Origin: Clostridiales bacterium UBA3953
GTDB lineage: Bacteria > Bacillota > Clostridia > Oscillospirales > CAG-272
Direction of reading: 5' to 3'
Assembly (NCBI GenBank): GCA_002385415.1
Contig: DGDL01000016.1
Span: 1-63,430, forward strand
Length of the DNA stretch: 63,430 nt
The position numbers were made by a program, and so were the translations under genes. The notes beneath the pieces are model-generated. The model made no database searches, was not told where the DNA came from, and saw nothing but the letters and a program-made list of their open reading frames with translations. Shown piece after piece: positions 1 to 9,735 of the stretch. How positions within the stretch are numbered: the first letter of the stretch is position 1; each line of letters opens with the position of its first letter.

Positions 1-78
1 GTCGAGTTTTTTTATAAGCTCGCGTCTGATAGCCTCGTCTTTTGCGCGCCGCCCGAAAAGTTTAGATAGCAGTTTCAT
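1..78 (-). CDS. N-terminal fragment of an unrecognised protein, cut by the window edge
   Basis: An ATG at 76-78 on the minus strand opens a frame of 26 codons that runs off the window without a stop. The visible start, MKLLSKLFGRR, is basic and amphipathic. No family can be assigned from 26 residues, and no clear Shine-Dalgarno sequence lies upstream. It is divergent from the ABC exporter genes to its right, leaving about 280 bp that must hold promoters for both directions. I only claim that a coding start is likely here. Confidence 0.4.
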   Translation of the reverse strand, partial: MKLLSKLFGRRAKDEAIRRELIKKLD

Positions 79-247
79 TTAATTTTCTTACCGTTTAAAT
101 TAATAAATCATATAGTTCACTTTTGATATTAGCATACATGCCGTGTAATTTCAAGTTTCACCGGTGGACAAAATGAACAATATTTTAACCCAGCCAAAAT
201 GAAAGCTGAAGATATTTACAAACTTTATGAAATAAAACAAATATTAC

Positions 248-275
248 TTGACAGATAAAAGAGTTGTGTTATAGT
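248..275 (+). promoter_or_regulatory. Sigma-A-type promoter of the ABC exporter operon
   Basis: TTGACA at 248-253 and TATAGT at 270-275 are separated by 16 bp. Transcription would start near 282, giving a leader of about 75 nt before the GTG start at 358. The flanking 79-247 stretch is AT-rich and shows nothing else I can name. Confidence 0.6.
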
Positions 276-357
276 ATACAATGAATTGTCGTGGCAATAT
301 TGCGCAAAAAATTGTGCAGCAAAATACTTTAGCCTTTAAACGATCGGAGCTGATGCT

Positions 358-2814
358 GTGTTACCGCTTGATACACTAACGCCGGAGGCGTCCGCAGCGT
401 TTGAAAACCACGGTGTGGATGTCAATACGCTGGATGTCGCGGTGGTGCTTGACCTTGATGAATCGGGCGACTACGGTGAATGCTGGATGGCGTACAGCAA
501 AGAATCGAAAATGCTGTATGTAACAGCCGCTTCTTTCCGCGTTGACGGTAGGATATCCGGTTTTGACCCAAACGCGACCGCCAAATCGGAGTCAAAAAGA
601 GCCTCGAAAGCAAAATCCATAGAGAAAAACTTCAGTTACTTTAAAGCATACGATACGCAAACCTTTTATGATATATATGTAGACAATTTTGTTAGCTCTA
701 ACCGGGTGCTTGCGCGGGTTGGAGACAACCTGCCGCAAAAAACATCTGAAAAGCCCGACAAACAAAATGAAAATCCTGATGAAAATGACCCGTCCAACAC
801 TCAAGACGAGTTTGATGTAAACACACTGACCACAGTGGTTGTGGCATTTTCCACAAACGCGCGCAAGCGAAAGCTTTTTGCTTTTTTGGATATTGTCAAT
901 CGCCTGCGTGTCGGAGAGGATGTCGGTAACGACGACCATATCTTTGACCAGTTCAACCAAAAATGCCCCAAGTGCAGGCGCGTTTATACAGACCAAAGCA
1001 GGAAAATTTGCGAAAACTGCCTCAACCGCAGCGCTGTAATCAAGCGGCTGCTCGGATATTTCAAAGGTTTCGAGCTTGAGCTTGTCACGGTGTTTTTCTG
1101 CATGATAATGACATCCGTCATAGCGCTTGTAAACCCGCTTATCTCCAACAAAATCCTGCTTGACCAGGTCATAAGCGAACCTGATATTATAAACGGCAGG
1201 CGGATAGGTACATTGCACAGCGAGATCTGGGTTTACATCATGGTAACCGTCGTGCTGAGCATATCACTGCTGTCGCTCGGAATAGGAATCCTGCAAAACC
1301 GCGCGAACGCCAGGATGTCGACGCGTGTTACGCTGAAAATGAAGCTGGACATATTTTCAGCCATGCAAAAGCTGTCGTTGTCCTTCTTCAACAATAACCA
1401 GACAGGCAGACTGATAACGCGCGTTAACTACGATGCAGACAGAGTGCACGGATTCTTTATAAATGCCGTTCCTGCACTGGTTATAAACAGCATAAACTTC
1501 ATCGGTCTGACGATTTTCTTGTTTATTATAAACTGGAAACTGACGCTGATAGTCTTTATTCCGGTTCCGATTATAGTGATGATGTTCAAGTTCATGCTGC
1601 CCAAGCTGTGGCGCATGTATACAAAGCGGTGGAGACGCTCGTCATCACTTAATGCGGTGCTCGGCGACACGCTGAACGGCATCCGCGTTGTAAAGGCGTT
1701 TGCAAAAGAGTCGGAAGAGACCAACCGATTCTACGAATACAGCGAGAAATTGTCCGAGACCAACCTGCAGCTGAACATGGTATCGTTGACCATATTCCCG
1801 GTTATCGGACTTCTCATCGGTCTTTCGAGCCGTGCGATCTGGGGATACGGGGGTATGAACGTCATTAACCGGGTCATGACCTACGGTGACTTTGCAACCT
1901 ATTTCAGCTACATAGGCATGATTTTCGGCCCGCTAAACTTCTTTACCTCTTTCACCGACCAGCTTACCGATACCATCAACTCCGCACAGCGCATGTTCGA
2001 GATACTCGATGCTGTGCCCGAGATTACCGACGCGCCCGACGCCGTCTATATAGACCGGTTTCGCGGCGATATCGAGTTCAAGCGAGTCAATTTCCACTAT
2101 GCCGCAAACAGGCCTATACTCAAGGACGTATCATTTAAGATCAATTCCGGCGACCAGGTGGGGCTTGTAGGGCGCACCGGCGCGGGTAAATCGACAATTG
2201 CCAACCTGATAACCCGGCTTTACGATGTTGTCAGCGGCTCGATAGAAATAGACGGCATAAACATAAAACAGATCAAGGGCGAGTCGCTGAGAAAGAACAT
2301 AGCCATCGTTTCTCAGGAAATATTCCTGTTCAGAGGAACAATAGCCGACAATATCCGCTATGCACGTCCCGACGCTTCGATGGATGATGTGGTAGCGGCC
2401 GCGAAGGCGGCAAACGCTCACGATTTCATCATGCGACTGCCCGACGGTTATGAGACTGTAGTCGGTACGGGAAGCCGCTCGCTTTCGGGTGGCGAACAGC
2501 AGCGTGTTTCGATTGCGCGCGCGCTGCTGCTCGATCCGACCATCCTCATACTGGACGAGGCGACCGCCTCCATGGATACCGAGACGGAGCGCCTGATACA
2601 GGACGCGCTTCAAAAGCTGATAAAAGGCAAGACAACCATAACCATCGCGCACCGCCTGTCAACGCTGAAGGACTGCAACTATCTCTTTGCCATTGAAAAC
2701 GGCGAGATCGCTGAGCGCGGCACACATGCCGAGCTGATGGCCAAAAAGGGCATATACTACAGGCTTTACACGCTCCAGACAGAGGCAATGAAGAAAGTGC
2801 TGCAGGGCATGTAG
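358..2814 (+). CDS. ABC exporter half-transporter with N-terminal zinc ribbon (DUF1854-linked)
   Basis: Type IV (MsbA-like) ABC exporter subunit of 818 residues, far longer than the usual ~580 because about 230 residues precede the membrane domain. That N-terminal part ends in a zinc-ribbon-like pair of CxxC motifs (Cys203/206 and Cys218/221). Then come a six-helix transmembrane domain and an ATPase domain with Walker A GRTGAGKST (~604-612), signature LSGGEQQR (~709), Walker B LILDEATASMD and switch His in AHRLS. The catalytic Glu is present, so this half-site looks active. The GTG start has GGAG 8 nt upstream. With the DUF1854 protein and the second half-transporter downstream it probably forms a heterodimeric exporter; the substrate is unknown. 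Confidence 0.88.
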   Translation: MLPLDTLTPEASAAFENHGVDVNTLDVAVVLDLDESGDYGECWMAYSKESKMLYVTAASFRVDGRISGFDPNATAKSESKRASKAKSIEKNFSYFKAYDTQTFYDIYVDNFVSSNRVLARVGDNLPQKTSEKPDKQNENPDENDPSNTQDEFDVNTLTTVVVAFSTNARKRKLFAFLDIVNRLRVGEDVGNDDHIFDQFNQKCPKCRRVYTDQSRKICENCLNRSAVIKRLLGYFKGFELELVTVFFCMIMTSVIALVNPLISNKILLDQVISEPDIINGRRIGTLHSEIWVYIMVTVVLSISLLSLGIGILQNRANARMSTRVTLKMKLDIFSAMQKLSLSFFNNNQTGRLITRVNYDADRVHGFFINAVPALVINSINFIGLTIFLFIINWKLTLIVFIPVPIIVMMFKFMLPKLWRMYTKRWRRSSSLNAVLGDTLNGIRVVKAFAKESEETNRFYEYSEKLSETNLQLNMVSLTIFPVIGLLIGLSSRAIWGYGGMNVINRVMTYGDFATYFSYIGMIFGPLNFFTSFTDQLTDTINSAQRMFEILDAVPEITDAPDAVYIDRFRGDIEFKRVNFHYAANRPILKDVSFKINSGDQVGLVGRTGAGKSTIANLITRLYDVVSGSIEIDGINIKQIKGESLRKNIAIVSQEIFLFRGTIADNIRYARPDASMDDVVAAAKAANAHDFIMRLPDGYETVVGTGSRSLSGGEQQRVSIARALLLDPTILILDEATASMDTETERLIQDALQKLIKGKTTITIAHRLSTLKDCNYLFAIENGEIAERGTHAELMAKKGIYYRLYTLQTEAMKKVLQGM

Positions 2815-2896
2815 CCTAAGCGCTCGCAAGCCGCGTTTTCGTATGCGGTACGGCAACATCAAAATATTATTTACGCAAATCCGGGGGGAAAAATCG

Positions 2897-3637
2897 ATGG
2901 CTGACGATAAAAAGAAAAACACCGTCGCCGAAGAAAACAAAAAGACAAAGGCGGCGGAGACATCCAAAGCTGCCGGCGGCGGAGATAGCGCAGCCACTGC
3001 TACAAAAACAGAAGAAAAAAGCAAATCCGGCGACAATAAAAATACAGAGACAGACACTGAAAAGAAAGATATTCTCGACGAGATAGACGACGGAGACCTT
3101 ATACTCCAGGACAGGCGCGAATCCGTTCCTCTTACGCCCGAAAACGCAATATTCACTCGGTCACAGGGCGGGCTTATATCGCTTACTCTCAAACACGATG
3201 ACGGTAAAGAAGACGAGTTTTTCGAGCGCGTCATCGTATTGCGCGCATTTCCGATAACTAATCCGGAAGAGTTTATCTCGGTGCGCGAGCCTGATACCAA
3301 AGCGAAGGGCAAGGGTCAGGAAATAGGCATGATACGCAGGCTGTCCGATTTTGACGAGGAGACAGTGCGGCTTATAAGAGAAGAGCTGAACCGCAGGTAC
3401 TTTTCGCCGGTTATCAAGAAGATATACTCGGTCAAGGAAAAGTTCGGTTACTCGTATTGGGAATCGGATACAACTGCAGGGCGCGTGACATTCATATTGA
3501 ACAACCCATTTTCCAACATACGAGTGCTTGAGGACGGGCGTATCTTCATAAACGACATAGACGGTAACAGCTTTGAGATACCTGATCCTAAAAAGCTCGA
3601 CCCCGCGAGCTACCGTAAAATCGAAATGTACTTATAA
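2897..3637 (+). CDS. DUF1854 family protein between two ABC exporter subunits
   Basis: 246 residues. The first ~75 are a charged, Lys/Glu/Ala-rich, probably disordered segment; the remainder matches what I know of DUF1854 (blocks such as VPLTPENAIFTRSQGG, and a C-terminal part reading GRVTFILNNPF, RVLEDGRIFINDIDGN, then a PD-x-KLDP ending). DUF1854 genes are typically next to ABC exporter genes and in some phyla next to cyanophycin metabolism genes. I start it at ATG 2897, behind the G-rich ribosome site GGGGGGA; an in-frame ATG at 2843 lacks a good site and would add 18 residues unlike the family. No membrane segment or signal peptide, so it should act in the cytoplasm, perhaps on the exporter. 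Confidence 0.78.
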   Translation: MADDKKKNTVAEENKKTKAAETSKAAGGGDSAATATKTEEKSKSGDNKNTETDTEKKDILDEIDDGDLILQDRRESVPLTPENAIFTRSQGGLISLTLKHDDGKEDEFFERVIVLRAFPITNPEEFISVREPDTKAKGKGQEIGMIRRLSDFDEETVRLIREELNRRYFSPVIKKIYSVKEKFGYSYWESDTTAGRVTFILNNPFSNIRVLEDGRIFINDIDGNSFEIPDPKKLDPASYRKIEMYL

Positions 3638-3676
3638 TATGCGGCGGGAGAGATCTCAGACAGGAGCTGATAGCTT

Positions 3677-5890
3677 TTGAAATTATTGTACGAACTTCCC
3701 GACGCTGATAAAAAAGCGTATGATGCGGCGGTCGGGCCAGACGAAAAACTTTTATATTGCGTGCCGTTCAACATCTTGGACGACAAGTTTGTAGACGGCT
3801 ATATGGCCTTTACAAACAAGAAAATATACAAGCTTGAAGGCGGACGTCTGCTCGAGGTATTCGACCTGAAGGACGCAACCGAATTTTGGACCGAAGTGAT
3901 GTACGGCATTTGCGGGTTTTACGCCAAAATTGACGGAGCAACCCGGCTGCTGTGCAACTTCATATCCGGTCGCCATCTGCCTCGATATGCCGTTATAGTC
4001 AAGGCGATGGAGATTTTGGTCAAAAGGAAAATCGACGAGCCTATAACAGACGATACGCCCGAGCAGTTCTGCCAGGAATGTGGGCGCCCCTATGTTCGCA
4101 ACACCACTATATGCCCATACTGCATGGATAAACTGGAGGTTTACAAAAAGCTCTGGGGCATGACAAAGGGCCTGCGGCTGATGATGTTCTTCCCGTTTAT
4201 CGTGTCGGTGTTCAGCGTCATTTTCTCGTTTGTGGTGCCTTGGATTCAGGCAATAGCAATAGACCAATACATAAAACCCACAGGCGAGCATGCAACAGCG
4301 TTGACGGGCGACCGCATGACAGGGTTTATTGTCGTTATTGTTGCAATTGTATCGATTGACCTGTTTCAGCGTGCGCTCGGCGTGCTCCAGGCTCGGTTTT
4401 CGGCGATTGCGGGTAACAAGTTTACGCTTGTTCTGAAAACCCTGCTATACGAAAAGCTGCAGTCGCTGTCGCTTGCCTCCATTCAGCGCCGAACCACCGG
4501 CGACCTGATGGGAAGGGTCAACCATGACACCGCCCAGATGCAGAGCTTTATAACGGGCACGCTTCCTTCTCTGTTTATACAGGTTGCTTCGTTTATTGTG
4601 GCGCTTGTTGTGCTGCTGATTATCAACCCGCTAATCTGCGCGTTTGTATTCGTGCCGATACCGGTCACGGTATTTGCCATTAAAAAGGTTTGGGAAGTTG
4701 TTCAGCGGCGCAACGTCAAGGCGTGGATACTTAATACCCGCACAAGCTACCTGCTTCAGGATATTTTAAACGGTATCCGCGTTGTCAAGAGCTTTGGCAT
4801 GGAAGAACGCGAAATTTCACGGTTCAAAGAAAGCAGCGTTATTTCATCCAGTCAAAACGAATCGAATGCCAAGCTGTTTGACACCATATTCCCGCTGCTT
4901 GGATTTTTGATTCAGTTTGGCAACTTCCTTATCGCCTATTATGGCAACCTATTGGTCTTCAAAGGCGAGATGGGCCTGGGTACACTTGCGCAGATCTCAA
5001 GCTATGCATCCATTATATACGGCCCGATGCTTTGGATAACTCATATACCGCGCAGCATCTCGGTTTTCCTGACATCGGCAAGCAAGGTTTTTGAGATACT
5101 TGAAGAGACACCCGAAGTCGCCGATATAGGACTGCCTATTGATATTCAAATCGAGGGCGAAATCAACGTTAAAGACGTCACGTTCGGCTATCAAAGCTAC
5201 AATCCCGTCCTTGAGAATATCAATGTTAAAATTAATCCCGGCGAGATGATCGGTATTGTCGGTCACTCGGGTTCGGGCAAATCTACGTTTATCAACCTCG
5301 TTATGCGCCTGTACGATGTAAACGAGGGCGCCATTGAGATTGACGGCGTCAATATCAAGGACATCTCGCAAAGCGCCCTGCGTTCGCAGATAGGCGTGGT
5401 GCTTCAGGAAACCTTCCTGTTCTCGGGCACAATCCGTGAGAACATCGCTTACTCAAAACCCTATGCAACCGATGAAGAAATCATCGCGGCGGCGCGCACA
5501 GCAAATGCTCACGACTTTATTATGAACCTGCCGCAGGGATATAACACGATGGTGGGCGAAAAAGGCTACTCGCTGTCAGGCGGCGAGCGCCAGCGCATCG
5601 CAATAGCGCGAGCCATTATACATAACCCGCGCATACTGATACTGGACGAGGCTACGGCATCGCTTGATACCGAGACCGAGAAACTTATCCAGGACGCACT
5701 CAACAAGCTGGTGCGCAACCGCACGACACTTGCCATAGCACACCGACTGTCAACTCTGCGCAACGCAGACAAGCTGATGGTGCTCGACCGCGGCAAGCTG
5801 GTCGAGTTCGGCACACATGGCGAGCTGCTTGAACAGAAGGGAATATACTACAGGCTTGTTATGGCTCAGCGCAAGCTTGCACAAGGCTAA
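3677..5890 (+). CDS. Second ABC exporter half-transporter with zinc ribbon (DUF1854-linked)
   Basis: 737 residues built like the upstream half-transporter: an N-terminal ~125-residue domain whose pattern (LLYCVPFNI, YMAFTNKKIYKL, LKDATEF) resembles bacterial PH-like domains, a zinc ribbon (CxxC at 132/135, second CxxC ~147/150), a six-helix membrane domain, then an ATPase with Walker A GHSGSGKST, signature LSGGERQR, Walker B LILDEATASLD and AHRLS. The catalytic Glu is again intact, so both sites of the presumed heterodimer could hydrolyse ATP. TTG start at 3677 with AGGAG at 3662-3666. The PH-like reading is inference. It ends the operon and is followed at once by a terminator. Confidence 0.87.
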   Translation: MKLLYELPDADKKAYDAAVGPDEKLLYCVPFNILDDKFVDGYMAFTNKKIYKLEGGRLLEVFDLKDATEFWTEVMYGICGFYAKIDGATRLLCNFISGRHLPRYAVIVKAMEILVKRKIDEPITDDTPEQFCQECGRPYVRNTTICPYCMDKLEVYKKLWGMTKGLRLMMFFPFIVSVFSVIFSFVVPWIQAIAIDQYIKPTGEHATALTGDRMTGFIVVIVAIVSIDLFQRALGVLQARFSAIAGNKFTLVLKTLLYEKLQSLSLASIQRRTTGDLMGRVNHDTAQMQSFITGTLPSLFIQVASFIVALVVLLIINPLICAFVFVPIPVTVFAIKKVWEVVQRRNVKAWILNTRTSYLLQDILNGIRVVKSFGMEEREISRFKESSVISSSQNESNAKLFDTIFPLLGFLIQFGNFLIAYYGNLLVFKGEMGLGTLAQISSYASIIYGPMLWITHIPRSISVFLTSASKVFEILEETPEVADIGLPIDIQIEGEINVKDVTFGYQSYNPVLENINVKINPGEMIGIVGHSGSGKSTFINLVMRLYDVNEGAIEIDGVNIKDISQSALRSQIGVVLQETFLFSGTIRENIAYSKPYATDEEIIAAARTANAHDFIMNLPQGYNTMVGEKGYSLSGGERQRIAIARAIIHNPRILILDEATASLDTETEKLIQDALNKLVRNRTTLAIAHRLSTLRNADKLMVLDRGKLVEFGTHGELLEQKGIYYRLVMAQRKLAQG

Positions 5891-5897
5891 ATATATT

Positions 5898-5928
5898 GGG
5901 AGACCGCACCGGACGGTCTCCCTTTTTT
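5898..5928 (+). terminator. Intrinsic terminator of the ABC exporter operon
   Basis: A nine-pair stem GGGAGACCG/CGGTCTCCC is followed by six T residues, starting 8 nt after the stop codon. Confidence 0.9.
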
Positions 5929-6040
5929 GCACATGCAATACAAAGCGTGCCGGCATATGCAAAGATCAGAAAAAGCCGGCTAAATGTGTTGTAAAGCGGC
6001 GAACCGCATGTGCACAACTCGCAAATGCGGCAAATGCAAT

Positions 6041-6074
6041 AAAAAAAGCGCCTCCGAAAGGGAAGCGCTTTTTT
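6041..6074. terminator. Bidirectional intrinsic terminator
   Basis: A run of A, the arms AGCGCCTCC and GGAAGCGCT (one mismatch) around a short loop, then TTTTTT. It lies 34 bp beyond the stop of the leftward DUF5722 gene and probably serves it, while also insulating the rightward operon. Confidence 0.8.
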
Positions 6075-6107
6075 ATATCTCTTGGCAAGTCGCCGCTACT
6101 GCTTTAT

Positions 6108-8834
6108 TTAAATCGGAGGCCTGCGGGTCGGACGCGGGCGCCGAGACTTTTGCTCCGGTGAAGGGTCGCGCGGCTCAGCTTTGGAAGCTGTGCGGCGTAT
6201 CTGATCGGTTTGTGATGCACTGTCCGGTTGCTTGGGACGCGGTGCCGGCGCTCTCTGCCGGTCCGGCTCCACCCGCGGGATAGTGCCGGTAGGCCGCCTT
6301 GGCGGCTGATCGGCAGATTGGGTGCCCGGTCTGGCAGCAGTCTGGGAGGGTGGCGGCAGCCTGCCTGGAGGCAGTGCCGCAAGCTGCTGTTGACGGCGGC
6401 GAGTCTGATCTTTAAGCTGCGCACGCTGTTTTTGCCGGCGCAGTCGCATGCGATAGCGTATCTGGTTGCGTATGACAAGCCCGATGAAAGCTACCACCGC
6501 TGCTATGACAACAATGAGTATAATCCAAAGCACAGTGGAGAGAACATTTATGCCCGTTGTTGAATGGAGCGTCACACTTTGAACCGACAGTGCAATGTCG
6601 CCTTCATGGAGCTTGTTGTCGATGGGTTTTATCCATATTTTGAGCGTCTCCACAGCCGGAACAACGGCAGCGTAGTCGGTCAGCTTGAATGTAATTTCGC
6701 TCCACTCGCCCGCCTTGATTTGCGAAACACCCTCATAGACGACAAGTCTTCCGGTTTGCGGGGTTCTGCCGAGCAACCTGAGCATGATGCTTGCCGATGC
6801 AATATCCTCCGGCAGCTCGCTTTTGACGCGCAGTGTTATATATCCGGTCTTGGAAATATCGAGCGGCTCGTCAAAGCGTTTCGATATGCCCATGTATTCA
6901 AACGGCGAGCTTGCAGTCAGTTTGGAAAACAGCACTGAAGTGCCTCTTGCGCCGGATAAAGTTTCGCTGTCCGTTGCTTTCTTTACGCTTGTGTCGGTGC
7001 GCAACTCAATATATGCGGCATTGTCGGAGGGATAAAAACCATAAAGCTCTCCGCTCGAAAAATCAAAAAGGGCCGCCTCTTTGTATTTACTTTCAATATC
7101 CGAGCTGAGGTGGGAGATGGCCTCATGTACGCTGCGTGTAACGGCTTTGTTTATATCAAAACCGGGGATTAAATCGCTCCAGGAGTCCGCACCGATGAGC
7201 TTGAGTGCAAATGCGGTTTTTTCAAGCGACTGTTCTTTGCTTCCATAACGCTCGGTATCGATGTATTTGAAAACGTCGTATATGCTTTTTGTTTGAGCCG
7301 GCACAAGGTTTTCACCCTCGGCCGAAGCCCATAGACCGAGCAGCAGCCCCGACTCGTCGGCGCTGTCCACATGCCTGTGCCAAATCAGCGCCTCAATGTC
7401 GTCATTTGAAGCGGCAGTATAGTAAGCATAGGCGAACGCTGCGGCCTGAAGTGCCTCACCCGATGTGACCGCCTCGCCGCTCACGCCGAAACTGCCTAAG
7501 AGTATACGCCTTTTTGCGCCTTCATAAAGGAAATTCTCCTGACCCATGAAGTTGCATATCACGTCTATATTGTTCATCGTGATAAATGGCGTATCATAGC
7601 TGCCAAGCGTGTTGGGGTCTGTCCAGTATGCGGTGTTTGCCGGGTCGGAGGGGTACGGATTTATGGAAAGGTTCCACGGGAAATTGCCTGAAACCGAAAT
7701 TACCTGATTAAGCCGCTCCAGAAAAAGACGGGCGGGGTAATCGAGCTGCTCATCGCCGGCAAAATTAAGCTCGGTGGAGGCTGCGTTGAAATTGTTTCCC
7801 ACCGACACATAGACGCGCCCGTTTGAGTAAACCGAGCGCAGCATCGCATGAGCAATACGCAGCGCTTTGGCATACGAATCCGTATAATCGGCAAGCGGGG
7901 CCGGGCCCATGTAATTGTAGTTGCGGTTTGAGTTGGCTTCATAGCCGATAATCCAGCCGCCGGCAAAGCCGTATTCGCCCGACGGGTCGGTGTACCGGGT
8001 CGCAAGGAAGTTAAGCAAGGCGGCGTAATACAGCACCGATTCGGCGTTTTCGGTGTTGATAGCGCATAGACGGGCGTCGGTGCCGTCAAGCGCTTCGGGA
8101 TAATAAAGCACATTCAGCTTTTCGGGGGTTGAGGCACTCGGTGCACCGAGAATAATGTTGAGATATACAATCGTACCCGAATCCGTGAGCACTTTAATGC
8201 GATAGTCAAGCGAATCAAGTCTGGCGCGGGAAACGTAATATGTCTTACCGTCGAAAATAAATGAAACCGAATCGGGCGAGCTTTCTCCAAGCAGCAGCGA
8301 GTCCACCGAAACATTTATCACCGCATAGGAGGTACCAAGCAGTTGCGCATCCGACAAAAGCTGCACTTCAAGGCCTTTTTTCGACGCTGCAACGGGAAAA
8401 GCGTAGTCATGCGGGGCAACTGCCTCCGGATTTGAAATATAATACGCGTCGGTTAGTGCCGAAAATACGCCGTCTGCACTCATAGAGGCAAGTACATATC
8501 TTGAAAGCAGCCGCGCTTTGTCTGAGGTATCGAACGGCAGACTGAAGGTCGGCTCCGGTGTAACTTTGGTTTCGGCGATGGGCGAAAGCGACGTCAAATC
8601 CTTTTCACTCTGCTCGGGCATCAGCTCGAAAAGGTAAACGCTTTTACCGCGGTTATCTCTCACATAAGCGTCGGACAGCGTGGCAAAAACATTTATTGCA
8701 TCCAGGTTTTTATTTATAACAACGGAGGTTATGGCATTGCCCTGCACAGACGCAGCATATACCGACATTGGTAAGGCTGCGCACAAGAGTATAAGAATTG
8801 CAGAGACAAATGTGGCTCGCTTTACGGTTGTCAT
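6108..8834 (-). CDS. DUF5722-like exported protein with C-terminal membrane anchor and basic tail
   Basis: 908 residues. An N-terminal signal peptide (basic start, ILILLCAALPMSVYA, cut likely after VYA) exports it. The region containing GGWIIGYEANSNRN, LADYTDSYAKALRIAH and RVYVSVGNNFN matches the DUF5722 family, thought to be TIM-barrel glycoside-hydrolase-like; the Glu of GYEAN would sit where such barrels carry a catalytic acid, which is inference. A ~150-residue beta-rich domain precedes a single membrane helix (~764-788) and a 120-residue cytoplasmic tail very rich in Arg, Pro and Gln. ATG 8834 has GGAGG 6 nt upstream. It follows tpiA in the same direction, across a strong hairpin. An extracellular, cell-bound role in glycan handling is plausible but unproven. 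Confidence 0.72.
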   Translation of the reverse strand: MTTVKRATFVSAILILLCAALPMSVYAASVQGNAITSVVINKNLDAINVFATLSDAYVRDNRGKSVYLFELMPEQSEKDLTSLSPIAETKVTPEPTFSLPFDTSDKARLLSRYVLASMSADGVFSALTDAYYISNPEAVAPHDYAFPVAASKKGLEVQLLSDAQLLGTSYAVINVSVDSLLLGESSPDSVSFIFDGKTYYVSRARLDSLDYRIKVLTDSGTIVYLNIILGAPSASTPEKLNVLYYPEALDGTDARLCAINTENAESVLYYAALLNFLATRYTDPSGEYGFAGGWIIGYEANSNRNYNYMGPAPLADYTDSYAKALRIAHAMLRSVYSNGRVYVSVGNNFNAASTELNFAGDEQLDYPARLFLERLNQVISVSGNFPWNLSINPYPSDPANTAYWTDPNTLGSYDTPFITMNNIDVICNFMGQENFLYEGAKRRILLGSFGVSGEAVTSGEALQAAAFAYAYYTAASNDDIEALIWHRHVDSADESGLLLGLWASAEGENLVPAQTKSIYDVFKYIDTERYGSKEQSLEKTAFALKLIGADSWSDLIPGFDINKAVTRSVHEAISHLSSDIESKYKEAALFDFSSGELYGFYPSDNAAYIELRTDTSVKKATDSETLSGARGTSVLFSKLTASSPFEYMGISKRFDEPLDISKTGYITLRVKSELPEDIASASIMLRLLGRTPQTGRLVVYEGVSQIKAGEWSEITFKLTDYAAVVPAVETLKIWIKPIDNKLHEGDIALSVQSVTLHSTTGINVLSTVLWIILIVVIAAVVAFIGLVIRNQIRYRMRLRRQKQRAQLKDQTRRRQQQLAALPPGRLPPPSQTAARPGTQSADQPPRRPTGTIPRVEPDRQRAPAPRPKQPDSASQTDQIRRTASKAEPRDPSPEQKSRRPRPTRRPPI

Positions 8835-8907
8835 GACAGGCCTCCGGTTTAATCAAATACGGTTAAAATTAACGACATTTGTTACTGCACCGTCCGTTCA
8901 TACCGAA

Positions 8908-8939
8908 CGCGCGCGAATCTGCAAACAAATTCGCGCGCG
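8908..8939. repeat. Strong GC-rich hairpin between tpiA and the DUF5722 gene
   Basis: Perfect 11-bp inverted repeat, arm CGCGCGCGAAT, with a 10-nt loop. No T-run follows on either strand, so it is a weak candidate terminator or an RNA stabiliser protecting the pgk-tpiA message. Confidence 0.6.
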
Positions 8940-8956
8940 ATTCATCGGTAGATATT

Positions 8957-9733
8957 TTACAGAGCGGCTTTCACAATTTCTGCAAACTCGGCTGCCGAAA
9001 GAGAGGCTCCGCCAACAAGTCCGCCGTCAACATTGGGTTTTGCGAGCAGCTCGGCGGCATTGCTTGCCTTCATTGAGCCGCCGTACTGGATAGTGACGGC
9101 TTCGGCCGTCTCAATGTCGTGGAGATTTGTGATAATTTGGCGGATGTATGCGCATACCTCTTCAGCTTGGTTGGCTGTGGCGGTGCGGCCGGTGCCGATT
9201 GCCCAAACAGGCTCATAAGCAATGATTGTTCTTTTTACCTGTTCGGCGGTAAAGCCGGCAAGCGCGAGTTTGGTCTGACGCGCCACCACTTCCTCGGTTA
9301 TGCCGGCGTCGCGCTCTGAAAGCAGCTCGCCGACACAAATGATGGGGGTCAGCCCCGTCTCGAGAGCGGCTTTTGCCCGCAAATTTACCGTTTCGTCGGT
9401 TTCGCCGAAATACTGGCGGCGCTCGCTGTGCCCGACAACGACGTGAGTAACGCCGCACTCAGCAAGCATCGGAGCGGAAATCTCGCCGGTATATGCGCCG
9501 CATTTTTCAAAATGTACGTTTTGTGCGCCGACTTTTATCGGTGTACCCGAAAGCACCTGCGATACGGCAAATATGTCGACGAAAGGAACGCATACCACAA
9601 CCTCGACAGAGCCGGCGGTATCGGTGCAGGACAGCGCTTCCGCAAGCTCACATGCGAGTTTGCGCGCCTCTGTGGGCGTCATGTTCATTTTCCAGTTGCC
9701 CGCAATGACGGTTTTACGTTTAGATTTATCCAT
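8957..9733 (-). CDS. tpiA: Triosephosphate isomerase
   Basis: Interconverts dihydroxyacetone phosphate and glyceraldehyde 3-phosphate in glycolysis. 258 residues, the normal bacterial length. The family motifs are all present: AGNWKMN with the catalytic Lys, GHSERR with the catalytic His, AYEPVWAIGTG with the catalytic Glu, and the phosphate-gripping QYGGSMK and GLVGGASL near the C-terminus. I choose ATG 9733, which begins two nt after the pgk stop codon and gives the usual N-terminus; an upstream in-frame ATG at 9757 inside pgk would add 8 atypical residues. No independent ribosome site is obvious, so translational coupling to pgk is likely. Confidence 0.97.
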   Translation of the reverse strand: MDKSKRKTVIAGNWKMNMTPTEARKLACELAEALSCTDTAGSVEVVVCVPFVDIFAVSQVLSGTPIKVGAQNVHFEKCGAYTGEISAPMLAECGVTHVVVGHSERRQYFGETDETVNLRAKAALETGLTPIICVGELLSERDAGITEEVVARQTKLALAGFTAEQVKRTIIAYEPVWAIGTGRTATANQAEEVCAYIRQIITNLHDIETAEAVTIQYGGSMKASNAAELLAKPNVDGGLVGGASLSAAEFAEIVKAAL

Positions 9734-9735
9734 TT

